Assembly (NCBI GenBank): GCA_031002005.1
Contig: JARYHS010013630.1
Coordinates: 29,661,504-29,725,503 of the forward strand
Direction of reading: 5' to 3'
DNA from: Vandiemenella viatica
Lineage: Eukaryota > Arthropoda > Insecta > Orthoptera > Morabidae
Length of the DNA: 64,000 nucleotides
Part shown: positions 10,326 through 21,219 of the stretch, in pieces
Layout: every line of letters starts with the position of its first letter
Numbering within the stretch: the first letter of the stretch is position 1
Position numbers and translations under genes: made by a program
Notes under the pieces: model-generated
Database searches by the model: none
What the model saw: the letters and a program-made list of their open reading frames with translations, nothing else
Told to the model about the DNA's origin: nothing

Positions 10326-11264
10326 TGGTGTGACCGGGCGGCCAGGAAGTGCCACGTCTGGTGGATTTGTGTGTCCACCGCGACCGTTCCACGTTCGCTT
10401 GAATCGAGGGAATTTCTTCGATACGCTCTGGTCCGAGAGCGGTGTCCCGTAGACTCGGGAGTACTGTGGCGACCGACGCTGGTGGTGACTTCGATTTGAT
10501 ACTTGCCATTTTCTTGTCCTGTTGGGTATTGGAGGTAGTGTGCCTGACAACTCCAACTACAAAGTGCATCGCCTACTGCTTCTTCGTTAGTTGTGTTTGA
10601 GGAATGGACAAATTCCCCGGTCTGTGGTGTTAATCATTACCGCCCCCTTATCAGTCGGTGTGGATGGTAAGGACTTGTGCGCTGGCATGCACACACTATA
10701 GTGTATCAAGACCTTTGGTAAGAACTTCATTCTTAAGGTTAATTTGATGGACACTGAGGTACTCTGATTCCTCTTCGTTTGAAATGATTGCCGTAACTTG
10801 GCTCATCTGTACAAATTGTGTTTGGTATTACTTGCAGATTTGTTACATGCTGGTAAATTAGTGAGAGCCAGTCTTGTTATTTTCTGTTATTTGATGTAAG
10901 TGGAATTATTTGTGATTGCAGGATTTATTCAAATCATAATCTGCAAGATCAAAGGTTCTTATGTATTATATTGTATTGTATCATATTATTTGTGATTACG
11001 GGATTTATTAAGATCTTAATCTGCAAGATTGAAGCTTTGTGTTATTTAGTATTATATTTGTGATATTTTCTGTAAGTTTAATCATTGTCCTTGATTATTG
11101 TAATAAAATGCTTTAACAAGGCTTGGACTTTATAACCATGCTCCCACATGCTTCCCACTGAGTCCTTTGTGGCTAATAACAACTACTACCACTTCAATAT
11201 ATATTTTAAATATTGTCTTATATACTTAAATATAATATAATTAAATATCTCCACTCATATGTTT

Positions 11265-12235
11265 TTGCCAGTTACAAATTTTAATTTTCTTCAGCATTTT
11301 TGGTAAATTATTCATCACTTTCCCTCTTAATTTACATCAGTCAGGGGCGTAGCTACCATAGGGCTAGGCGGTGCACTGCACTGGGGCCCCCATGCTCAGA
11401 GGACCCCAATTAAGCTCAGAGGGGCCCCAAGCGCAGCCCAGGATGACCCCAAGTGCAGCTTTGAGGGGCCCATGGGCCTTCAGGGAAAATGAGCGAGGGC
11501 CCCTACCAGCAACTTGGCAGAGCTAAAACAAAAGGTCGCCCAATCTGGCCTGAGGGCCCAAAATAATTTTTTTGCACCGGGGCCCTTGTTGACCTAGCTA
11601 TGCCACTGCCCCAGTCCCTGACACCCTTACCCATGAAAGAAAATTTTCCCACCCCCTAAGGAAAGAAATCAAGTGCCAGTTTGTACCCATGGTTATCTCT
11701 TTATTTCCATAAACTACTCCTAATTATTTAACCAATATCCTCCAAGCCTCATAAGCAGCATGCCCCATGTACACTCTCAGCATTCTCTTCACCCTCCTCC
11801 TCTCTTCTAATCCAGCTATTTTACCACATAAGTTACTGACAGGATCCTGCGATAATTTACACTAACAAATGTAGCTGCTACCATTTGTACACCCGGCAAC
11901 TACTGTATTTGATTTTCAAAATATGGGTCCTAAGCTGCATCACCATAATCAAGCAATGGTCCAACCAAAGTTTTGTGATACAATTCCCTTACTTCCTAAC
12001 ACATCCTCTTATCACTCTCTTCAGTACATAAAGGATTTTGTAACCCTTCCTTTCCACCTGCCCAATTGAGTTTATTATCAAATGTTATGCCAAGATCATG
12101 CACATCATGCATTTAACAAGCAATTCTGTCCCTATCCTATAATCATCTAAAAGTTTTAATGTTTTTTTATCTGTGTTCTTAATAAGATGACTCTTCTTCA
12201 CATATATCTTCATTCCGTGTTGACATACCCGGTTT
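11265..12235 (-). mobile_element. LINE A 3' fragment split by a hAT MITE
   Basis: The minus strand carries the LINE A 3' UTR and RT C-terminus. Landmarks on the plus strand are TTGGTAAATTATTCATCACT near 11299 and AATGGTCCAACCAAAGTTTT near 11954. The copy is interrupted at 11342-11608. It is heavily mutated and cut near 12235. Confidence 0.7.
11342..11608. mobile_element. hAT-like MITE, ~267 bp, same family as 7534
   Basis: Ends are CAGGGGCGTAGCTACC and GCTATGCCACTG. The GGGGCCCC-rich interior matches the element at 7534-7821. Flanks CATCAGTC and CCCCAGTC agree at six of eight positions. Inserted into a LINE A copy. Confidence 0.75.
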
Positions 12236-12756
12236 TATATTACTACTGAAAAAGTGATGCCACCTTTGCAGTAAGAACACTTTAACTTAAATCAGATCTA
12301 GAATTAATGAAACAGGTGTGCTCCTTTTATTTTCATTCAGTCATGTTGTATTGCATATTTTTTGGAAAATCTCTTCAAAAGTAAAAAAGTTTTCATAGCA
12401 TGGAAAACAGCTATTAAGTCGAGGGTAAAACCAAGTACTTCTTGTGTACAAAAAGCTCAGTATTTTGACATTGTCTTCTCAGTAGATATGTTCTCTCATG
12501 TGCTTTGTTATAGAACATATTAATTTGTTTACATCAAATTCACATGTAAGCAGTTTCAATTCAAGAAACAAAAATAACATGTACAAAATATAAACTTCAT
12601 TCTCATTAGTATAAAGAAGTGTTAATAATTCTAGGACATATTTGTGTAATAAACTTCCAACTACACTTTGTAGAAAAGAATTAATTGCATCTAATAAATC
12701 TTTTGCACAATTTAGTTGCAAAAATTAATGTTAATTTAGTTGTTTGTTTATAACAT
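12236..12756. other. No feature recognised
   Basis: AT-rich sequence without coding or repeat signal that could be assigned. Confidence 0.5.
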
Positions 12757-12800
12757 ACTAGCTGCACCCACCACTTTGTCCACATGAAATTTGATACTTG
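12757..12800 (-). mobile_element. Helitron-like 3' terminus
   Basis: ACTAGCTGCACCCACCACTTTGTCC is, on the minus strand, a GC-rich end finishing in GGGTGCAGCTAGT. Helitron 3' ends typically show a short hairpin followed by CTAGT. The element would extend to the right, but its other end was not found. Confidence 0.45.
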
Positions 12801-13854
12801 TGCTGTTAATTCACAAATAAACCATCAAAGACACATTCGCCGGATAGTTTAAGGCAAAGGAGCAGCCCAGCCTGTATTTCCTGTTTTCTTGGATATTCTA
12901 TTCTCTTTCTGAATTTATATTTTAAGCAGTGCTTTAATTACCCTTGAAACTACCACTAATTGGAAAAGCTTTTTGTTTATTGATGGCCCACAGGTAACCT
13001 TCAATATTGTTCACATGATGACTTCTTTGCAAGTAATATTTGATGTTATGCTGCCTGACAGTCACATAACTGATGTGATCTGTGAAGTCTTTATAACTAT
13101 TAAAGAATTAAGTCCTTTTCTTTCAAACAGTTTTAAGAATTTATTAATGTACTTCCTCTAGGAACCAGGGCCAGTGTTTCATGTTAATTTTGGGTGGGTG
13201 GGCAGGCAGCAAGGAGGTGGGGGGGGGGGGGGGGGGTTTCCCCTGAAAATGTTATTTGTTTATCTTACCTAAAATAATAAGAACAATAATAATAATAGAG
13301 ATGATTATTCAAACAGATTGATAGGAGTATAAACAACAACATGAATTTTAAAAATGTATAATTTAATTTATTAAATATAATTTAATTAGAATTTTTAAAA
13401 ATTTTTTACAGTTACTTAGTATTAAGTGTGCAATGCAAAAACTGTACTGGGTTTTGCTTGTTTGTAAAACAACTAATTCAACATTTTCTTCAAATCAAGT
13501 TTGCTGTGAGTTCACTATACAAATGTAATATTGCCATATTATTGAGTCAATCTTGCAACATCGTCGATCTTAAGTAACTCTTGAGTTGGTGCAAAACTGA
13601 AAAATTTGTTCATTCAAACAGAACAAGCCAGGAATCATGACGAGTAGCCAGACGAAGAACTGAAACTCTGGTATGAGTCCTCTAGTACATTTGTACTTCT
13701 GTAAATAATTTTATTGTTTGCTTTTCAAAATTTGCAAAAATATGTCTATCACTCAGCAATCTTTCTCAGTCAGAGTCATGGTTCTAAAAATTTATAATTA
13801 TTTCAACATTCGTGGGCTTTCTCAAATTTAAAGAAGTGGGTTAAATCATTGTCG
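12801..13854. other. AT-rich DNA with a G18-type homopolymer
   Basis: No coding pattern. A G-run at about 13219-13238 is preceded by GGGTGGGTGGGCAGGCAGC. Such G-tracts could form a quadruplex. An (AAT)n tract lies near 13290. Confidence 0.5.
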
Positions 13855-13990
13855 AATCAAATTTAATTTAATTAAAGTGCAATGGAGCACACGCTCCGGT
13901 GGCAATTTCCCTAAACACCCATCTTCCCCTTTTCCTGCACCCAACATGTTCCACATCCCAGAGGTCCTTCCTCAGCAAGGATCTATGGAA
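13855..13990 (-). mobile_element. LINE A extreme 3' end
   Basis: On the plus strand AATTTAATTTAATTAAAGTG leads into AATGGAGCACACGCTCCGGT and GGCAATTTCCCTA. This is the shared LINE A terminus, preceded by the family's TTAAA-type terminal repeat. Only about 100 bp remain. Confidence 0.8.
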
Positions 13991-14877
13991 CCAGAGTAAT
14001 AAATAAATAAATACTGCTATTGTTTCCTTACTTAATTGTTTTAGCTGTTCCCTATTTTCTTGCCATTTTATAACACTATTATGCTGTTACAGATAAATGG
14101 ATGTTAGTTTATTTAAATCACTATTTGATAATGGGTGGGTAAAAAAAAATTATTTTATGTCAGGCAGTTAACTTTAAAATATTACAAATGGTGCTTTCCT
14201 AATGTGGTAGCCAACCCAAATAATGGGATTTTATAAAACTGTCTATTGAATGAATAATTTGAAATAGTTCAAACAAAAGTCTGTAGAAATGTTTAAATAA
14301 CTGTATATTCTTTCAATAAATGCACAAAGCTGGTATCAGGGAAGCTGCACTGAACTGAAATAAACTATTACTGGCTTCAGTCCATACGAGTTTGATTGCA
14401 AGTTAGTTTTCATTAAATCAAGCAGTCATTGCTGTAGGAAGAATCACCAGATTAAATTTCAGAAAATGTAAACCACCCTTCTAAAACTGTTGCAAAAGGT
14501 TCAAAATTTTTCTAAGTTAAACTGTATACAATTGCTGAATTTTTCCAAGTCTGGAAATGTACCATTAAAAATAATTTTAAGTCCAAAACGGTGTATAGAT
14601 TTCACTAAAATGTTGTTGAACATTTTATTTCACTTTCAAAAAATCCCCTTGAGAGAACTGAAATTTTAGCATGCCATAGATTCCATTATTTTAAACATTT
14701 TATGTTATTTCACTTTTTTGAAATAAGCTATAATTTTGCTTTTAAAATTATTTAAAGTGAATAAACACATAGTGTTCCAGGAATCCTTTGTTTGCATTGC
14801 TGATTACATTACCTAAACATCTGATATACATCAATCCTTTTAAATAATTTTGCTTACGGATTTATCCGATTAATAAA
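13991..14877. other. No feature recognised
   Basis: AT-rich DNA. No ORF or repeat could be assigned. Confidence 0.5.
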
Positions 14878-15041
14878 CTATATGTTAAACTATTAATATA
14901 TTTTTCTCGGGCTTCCAGCCGTGTTAATATATCATATTTGCGGGACGTCCCGCAAATATGATATATTAACACGGCTGGAAGCCCGAGATAAATATATTAA
15001 TATTCAACGCCGTGAAAAATTATGATCCTATATGTTAAACT
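14878..15041. repeat. Near-perfect 56-bp-arm palindrome bounded by 14-bp direct repeats
   Basis: CTATATGTTAAACT occurs at 14878-14891 and 15028-15041. Between them, 14891-14946 is the reverse complement of 14947-15002 with one mismatch in 56 bases. There is no spacer: the centre is GGGAC|GTCCC. A 25-bp tail follows before the right direct repeat. The arm segment CTCGGGCTTCCAGCCG resembles the stem arm CTCGGGTGTCCAGCCG of the Penelope-type insertion at 55163-55318. Confidence 0.9.
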
Positions 15042-15179
15042 GTTTGTATTCTTTCTTAGAAGCTATGGCACTGTTATTTATTTACAGCACAGTACTGAAC
15101 TAACTTTCCATCACTGAAATATGGCTGAAAGGTTTATAACATTCGGGCCTACAGTGCTCTGTCCTCAGCAGTGTCCTTA

Positions 15180-15230
15180 GGTTCTCACTTCCCTATAATA
15201 GTATGTAGGTTTCATACTTTCTTTGTTAGC
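15180..15230 (-). mobile_element. LINE A scrap
   Basis: CACTTCCCTATAATAGTATG and the following bases match the LINE A segment near 18296 (CACTTCCCTATTATAGTACA). About 45 bp only. Confidence 0.5.
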
Positions 15231-15234
15231 CACA

Positions 15235-15445
15235 CAAGGAATCAATGACCATGAAACAGTTCTAATGGAAATAAAAGGATTTGGTAAATCAGTGGTGAAA
15301 ACTTTAAGTGTATGTAGGTACTATTACAAGAAGGCACTTATTTTAGAATTGAAGAGATATTTCAAGGAAATATCCAGTCTTTAGAAGGAACACAGCAGTG
15401 CAGTGAAGACCAAGGGACAGTTCAAACAGTTAATAATAATGGTGT
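15235..15445 (+). mobile_element. LINE A fragment, end of endonuclease, forward strand
   Basis: The forward frame gives GINDHETVLMEIKGFGK, then YYYKKALILELKRYFKE. This matches GISDHEAVLMDIRGFSK and YNYKKAQVSYLKRYFRE of the copy at 17882-18664. The SDH motif, here NDH, is the last catalytic block of the APE endonuclease. It adjoins a reverse-strand scrap of the same family, so the locus is rearranged. Confidence 0.7.
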
Positions 15446-15469
15446 AAGATAGTCCTCACATTTTTCAGT

Positions 15470-16115
15470 TTTTGCTTTCTTTGGATGTATAAAGATGATA
15501 CTTTTATTAAAATTAATTGGAATTTCTCCTGTTGCATAACTATTTGATATCAGGTTGAATAATCTCTGGATTCCTTCTTCTCCTAGGGATTTCAAAAGTT
15601 ATTCAGGAATCTCATCAATTCCAACTGCCTTATTTGATTTCAAGTCATTCAAAGCTCCATCAAACTCTGTTCTAAGTCATGTCGACATCACCTTCCTTTT
15701 CCATTATACTGTTGTTCAAGTCATCCCCATCATACAGTTTCTCAATATATTCCTTCCATCATTTAGCTCTATCTTCTTAGCTTAAAAGGAGTTTCCCATT
15801 GGAAGCTTTATGTTTATACATCTTTTGTTTATTTCTCCAAAATTTTGTTTGATCTTGCTGTATGCCACAGCTACATTGCTTATGACCATTTCCTTTTCTA
15901 ATTCTTCCCACTTTTCCTGCAGCCATTTTTTTTTTTTTTTTTGTTTTTTTTTTTTGCTTTTTTACATTTCACATTTATTTGATTTCTAAAATGTCTGTAT
16001 TGCTCTCTTCCTGCTTCATCCTGAGCATTTTTGTGCCTTCTCCTGTGATCCAAGAACTCCAATATTTCTTCAGTGAACCAAAGTTTTCAGGCAGCTTGTT
16101 CCCTAAAGTATAATG
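15470..16115 (-). pseudogene. RTE-type LINE remnant, linker and first RT blocks
   Basis: The minus strand translates to NDLKSNKAVGIDEIPE, a stop, then LLKSLGEEGIQRLFNLISN and YATGEIPINFNKSIIFIHPKK. This is the typical first RT block of RTE-type elements that databases often label craniofacial development protein 2-like. Upstream, PW-TEEILEFLDHRRR-type sequence near 16060 resembles the end of the forward copy at 39497-40660. A poly-A tract (poly-T on plus, ~15930) interrupts the linker. The catalytic RT core is absent. Confidence 0.65.
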
Positions 16116-16227
16116 TTTATTTACCAGATTTGATTATTACTCTCTTCAACACATTCCATTCATCCCCATCAGAGATCCTTTCAGAGGTAATTCTTAGAGT
16201 CATTACATAAGCTATCACTGACAGCAG

Positions 16228-16310
16228 CAGGGCCGCATTTAGGCATAGGCTACCATCCAAAAGAAAAATAATCAAACACGTGCAAAAAAATAACCTATTT
16301 CCGAAACAGT
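16228..16310. mobile_element. hAT-like MITE, lone left end
   Basis: CAGGGCCGCATTTAGGCATA resembles the end of the MITE at 2680. No right end is visible: the LINE A terminal repeat starts at 16311. Confidence 0.45.
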
Positions 16311-19300
16311 TTAATTTAATTTAATTGCAATGGAGCACAGGCTCTGGTGGCAATTTCCCTACACACCCATCTTCCCCCTATCCTGCACCCACCTACATTT
16401 GCCCTCTATAAGTTTTATCTTTAAATTCTTTCAAAATTTTCGGTAAATTATTCATAATTTCTCTTGGTAACTCATTCCAATACCTGACACCCTTACTTAA
16501 AAAAGAGAATCTTCCCACACCCTTGTGCCTGAAATTGAGTGCCAGCTTGTGGTCATGGTCATCTTTTCCCTTTCATGCACTACTTTTCATACCTGTTGCA
16601 ATATCTTTCCATGCCTCATCGCCAGTATAGGCCCTGTACACTCCTTTGACCCTCCTCATCCTCCTGCTGTCTTGCAATGAATCCCATTCCAGCTCCTTTA
16701 TCATATCCGTCACTGATTGCATTCTGCGATAATTTCCAGAAACGAATCTAGCAGCCCTTTTTTGCACCCTCTCCAACTCCTGTATTTGATACATAAAATG
16801 AAGGTCCCATCCTACACTACCATATTCGAGCAATGGTCTGGCCAAAGTTTTGTAACCCAATTCCTTTACTTCTCTCATACATCCCCTCATCACTCTCTCC
16901 AACAAGTGCAGAACTTTGAAACCTTTTCCTACCACCTGTCCAATGTGTCCTGCCCAGTTAAGGATGTCAAATGTAATGCCAAGATATTTTCATTTCAAGT
17001 CTTCAAGAAGTAATTCTTTCCCCACCTTATATTGATAATTAACCTTTTGTTTCTTATTTGTGTATCTAATAAGCTGACTCTTCTTTGCATTTATCTTCAT
17101 TCCACGTTTACCAACCCAACTAGATATCCTGTCCAGATCACCATGCAACTGTTTACAATCCTCTATCGTTTTGATTCTTTTATACAGCATTATGTCATCT
17201 GCAAACAATCTAATTTCAGATAGTAAACAATCAACACAATTATTCATTAGAATAATGAATATCAATAGTCCCAATACGCTACCCTGTGGTACACCAATTT
17301 TTTCTTCCAGTTCTTTTGATACTTCATTTCCTACCCTAACTTTCTGTTTTCTACCTTTTAAAAATTCTTCTACCCAGCAAATCACTTTCTCATCCACTCC
17401 AATGGTTTTTACCTTATTTACTACCATTTTATGACTTACTCTGTCAAACGCCTTTGACAGATCTAGTGCTACACTATCAATTTGGCCTCCCTTGTCATTT
17501 CATCTGAAATATCTTGCATGTATCTCACCAACTGAGATTCACATTAATATCCTTGCCTGAACCCATGTTGCCTGCTTGAAAACCACTTACGTTCCTCACA
17601 TATATGTGGTTGCATATCAATCTTTCCATTAATTTACCTACCACTGATGTCAAACTGATTGGCCTGTAATTCTCAACTCTATTTCTCACCCCTCCCATAT
17701 GTACCGGTACTACTATTGCACTTTTCCAGTCCTGTGGTAAGCAGCAAGTATCCAGACTCAATTTAAATAATAGTTCAAGATAAGGTACATTGTCACATCC
17801 GGATATATTTAAGATATCTGTAGTAATATTATCTTCACCAGCCCCTTTATGTTTTTTCAGCTTTCTGATTTCCTTCATGATTTACTCAGGATGAATATCA
17901 AATTTTTTACTATTGTCATTTCTAATTGTGTTGTTAAGCTCGTTCTCCAAATTAGACCCTCCTGTTTCTGATTCATTGTCCCTAATGCTTTCACGGAACC
18001 AGTTACTTAGAATCCCTGCCTTTTTCAAATCATCAGTAACTTCTTCTCCATCCTTATCTACAGGTATAAGTGTCTCTACACCCTCCCTTCCCCTCAGTTT
18101 CCTGATATAGCCATAGAAATTTCTAGATGCATCAGTCAATGGTCCTCCTGCACTGACAATACTCTTCATAAACCCATCTTTAGCCATTTTCTTTGCTGTT
18201 ATTAAGTTCTTGTTTAGTTGTTTTAAATATTCCCTACTACCCTGCTGTCTCTTAACTCTGTTATGTTCTTTTCTTACCAACCTCTTTAACCTCCTCACTT
18301 CCCTATTATAGTACATAGGTTCTCTACTTCTCTTTATTTTCTGCCTTGGAATAAATTGTTCTTCCCCATTTCTTATTATCTCCTTGAACTCTTCCCACCT
18401 TGACTCTACTGTACTTGAGCCTTCCTTCCATTTGCTGAATTGTTCTCTGAAATATCTCTTCAAATATGAAACCTGTGCCTTTTTATAATTGTACCTATTT
18501 CCCCCTTCAATTTTGGCTGCTGGTTTACTGAATCCTCTTATATCCATCAGAACTGCTTCATGATCACTTATTCCTTCAGTTACTTGATACGTCAAAATGT
18601 TTTCATCAGGCTTAATTAGAAATATATCCAAAATATTTTGTCCCCTAGTGTTTTGCTCAACCACTTGAGTAAATCCTCCTTCCCTAATTCAGATATTTGC
18701 AAATATTTTTTCCCTTGTGTTATTTATCTTATTTCCTTCCCAGTTTACACTTGGTAAATTTAAATCCCCATCGATGATGATCATTCTATTCTCACCTCTG
18801 AAATCTGAGTATGAATTTAATTCCTCATCCTCTTCTGTCATTCTTCCACTGCGGTAAACAGCCAACACTCTGATTTTTTCTTTTTTATTACCTCAAGTAA
18901 CTCATAGTCTTGATCAATGAACACCAGTGAACTGTGGTAGTTTTTGCTAACTAGTATGAAGACACCTCCACCAATTGCTCTTCCATCTCTGCGGTACACT
19001 GTAACCATCAGGAAAAACCTCACTGTCTAGTACTTCTTCTTTTAACCAACTCTCTACCCCAATTATTACTTGTGGTTCGTGCATCTCTATGAAGTTTGCA
19101 AATTCGATTACTTTGTTCATTATACTTCTACAGTTTACCATTAACACCCTTACTACTGGCTTTACATTTTCAGAATTTATCTCCTCTCTCCCAGATTTAC
19201 CCCAGCCAGTTATTGTTTTAGTAACTTCATTTATTTCATTAACATCTATGATCATTCTCGTCATGGATCTACAATCAGTATCACTTTGATCATCTATTTC

Positions 19301-19430
19301 CATCCCTTCACCAGCAGCCCCTATCCTAAAAAAGGCACAGTCCTGACCCCATCATCACTGGAAATGTGTTCCCTCACTGCTTTAGCTAACAACTCAGAAA
19401 GTACTCCCTTCCCCCTTCTATTTAGGTGTA
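16311..19430 (-). mobile_element. LINE A, most complete copy: CR1-like LINE with esterase-type ORF1 end and EN-RT ORF2
   Basis: The 3' end is the (TTAAA)-type terminal repeat at 16311-16330 (TTTAATTTAATTTAATTGCA on plus), followed by the conserved 3' UTR. Going 5' on the minus strand come RT, linker, APE endonuclease, and the last part of ORF1 at 19303-19430. The ORF1 end carries GLHLNRRGK, the C-terminal block of the SGNH esterase found in CR1/L2-group ORF1 proteins. The short-repeat 3' terminus also fits that group. The element is 5' truncated inside ORF1 and abuts a second fragment at 19431. At least a dozen other pieces of the family lie in the window. Confidence 0.85.
16573..19303 (-). 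pseudogene. LINE A ORF2 remnant: APE endonuclease and reverse transcriptase
   Basis: The frame starts near 19303. The endonuclease shows VLMVNCRSIMNK, VIIGVESWL, RAIGGGVFI and ISDHEAVLMDIRGF. After a long basic linker (17990-18500) the RT shows KGAGEDNITTDIL, NYRPISLTSVVGKLMERLI, GVPQGSVLG and the catalytic FADDIMLYKR. The C-terminus has PLLEYGSVGWD and ends near 16573. The catalytic FADD box is intact, but frames break near 18950, 18840-18664, 17880 and 17430-17520, so no full protein can be made. In the family this protein nicks DNA and copies its own RNA at the nick. The large open segments (260, 145, 120 and 117 codons) suggest it is the youngest LINE A copy here. Confidence 0.85.
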
Positions 19431-19975
19431 GGCCATGCCTCAATTCTTTCCCCATCTTATATTCATAATCAAATTTCAGTTTTTTTATCTGTGTACATAA
19501 TAAGAAGTTCTTTTTTGTATTTATCTTCATCACAAATTACCCTATCCAGCTAGTTATCCAGTCAAGATCACCCGACAGTAGTTTGCAGTCTTCTACCTTT
19601 TTGATTCTCCTAGATAGCACAAAGTCATCTGCAAACAATCTAACTTCTAATAATAAATCTTAAAAGCAATCATTCATTACAAAAAAGAATACCAATGGTC
19701 CTAGTATACTAACCTAAGGCACTGCTATTTTCACTTCCACTTCCAATGATACTGCGTTTCCTACCCTAAGTTTTTTCTTTTTACCTTTCATGAATTCTTC
19801 TACCCAGAAAATAACTTTTTCATTCACTTAAATAGAATTATTCTTGCTTATCGCCATTTTATGGCTCACTCTGTCAAAAAGCCTTTGAAAGATGTAGTGC
19901 TACACTACCAATTTGGCGTCCCTTGTCCAGTTCATCTGAAATATTTTGCATATAGTCTACTTACTGTATTTTAAA
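19431..19975 (-). mobile_element. LINE A fragment, RT core, second copy
   Basis: The minus strand restarts inside the RT with KINTKKNFLLCTQIKK and FDYEYKMGKEL, then runs 5' into the region before it. It parallels 17000-17500 of the fuller copy at lower identity. It is joined directly to the ORF1 end of that copy, so an open frame at 19321-19533 spans two unrelated pieces. Confidence 0.7.
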
Positions 19976-21215
19976 GCTTATGGTCTCCACTTTGGACACA
20001 TCATATTTTAAGAAATGATTTTTTCGGAATTCGACCCTTAAAGGGCAAAAATATCAATATTTCTAAAATACTGCTCTTTGTGTTAAGAGTTATATATCCC
20101 TCTGGATACCTATCTGAAATCGTTTAATGAAATATCAATTTAAAGATTAAGATCTTCGCAGTGGTGACATCTTATATTAAGACAGGAATTTTTCGGAATT
20201 CGACCCTTAAAGGGCAAAAGTATTAATAACTCTGCAACGCATTTTTGTGTCTGGAGCCATTTCTCTCCTTTCATATCTAGCCGATATGGGTAAATCAGGT
20301 ATCAAATTAAAGATTGAGGTTTCCGCCATGGTCACATTATATTTTAAAAAGGTAATTTTTCGTAATTTGACCCTTAAAGGGCAAAAATGTCAATATTTCT
20401 AAAATGCCTTTTTGTGTCTCTGGTTATCTAACCGAAATCGATAAATGAAGTAAGATTATGAACAGTTATGTCTCAGCTTTGGCGATGTCATGTATTAAGG
20501 AATAATTTGTTGGAGGCCAGCTGTTAAGGGGAAAAAGTATCAGTGGTTCAACAACACAAGCCATTTATCTCCCTTCATAACTAATCTATACAGATAAAGG
20601 AGGTATCAAATTAAAGATAAAGATCTCCGCTGTGGTTACATTATACTGTAAGGTTGGAATATTTTTTGTGATTCCAGCCTTAAAGGGCAAAAATGTTAAT
20701 ATTTCTAAAACGCGTTTTTTGTGATTCAAGCTATTTACCTACCTTGATAATTAAACAAAATTGATAAACAAGGTATAATTTAAAAGACTGAGGTCTTAGT
20801 AAGGTTTTTGCTTGGTTACACCATATTTTAAGACAGGAATTTTTCAAAAATAGACTCTTAAATAGCAAAAGTTTTAATATTTCTATAACGCATTTTTTTT
20901 GTCACAAGCCATTTATATTCCTTGATACATAACTGAAATCGATAAATGAGGTATCTTATCAAATATTAAAGTATCTGCTTTGGTCACATCATATTTTAAT
21001 AAAGAACTTTCTCCAAATTGAACCCTTACGGGGCAAAAATATCATCATTTTTAAAAACATTTTTTTTACTTCGCTTGATGCCTAATTGAAATTGATACAT
21101 GAGGTATGACCAAGATGTCCACTTTGGTCACACCATATTTTATAAAAGTAATTTTTTGTAAATTGACCCATAAAGGGAAAAAGTATCAATATAATTTCTA
21201 CAACATGTTTTTTTT
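19976..21215. repeat. Satellite-like tandem array, ~165-bp unit, seven to eight diverged units
   Basis: The block GACCCTTAAAGGGCAAAA recurs in variants near 20033, 20204, 20370, 20680, 20845, 21020 and 21161. In each unit it is followed by a TATCAATATTTCTAAAA-like block, a GAAATCGATAAATGA-like block and a TTTGGTCACA-like block. Units differ by substitutions and small indels. A single unit occurs at 35035-35165. The array stops where a Helitron begins. Confidence 0.85.
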
Positions 21216-21219
21216 TATA

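Larger units (their letters stand above)
9872..11196 (+). mobile_element. Solo LTR, 1325 bp
   Basis: The element starts TGAGCCATGC and ends CCACTTCA, with ATATA directly before and after (9867-9871, 11197-11201). The target lies in an AT tract, so the exact duplication length is ambiguous. Inside, in order: an 18-bp palindrome, a TATA box with a matching initiator, a 46-bp minisatellite, and AATAAA at 11102. This is the order U3, R, U5 expected of an LTR on the plus strand. No internal region or second LTR is present. A 5-bp duplication would fit BEL/Pao or Copia, but the class cannot be decided. Confidence 0.65.

Noticed and set aside
10093..10569. Open frames of 95-158 codons on the minus strand around the GC-rich repeats
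   Set aside because: They arise from a stop-poor 46-bp minisatellite inside an LTR. The repeated Arg/Pro/Ser-rich peptide has no domain.
19321..19533. 70-codon frame joining RT sequence to an esterase end
   Set aside because: It runs across the junction of two LINE A fragments, so it is not a real fusion protein.
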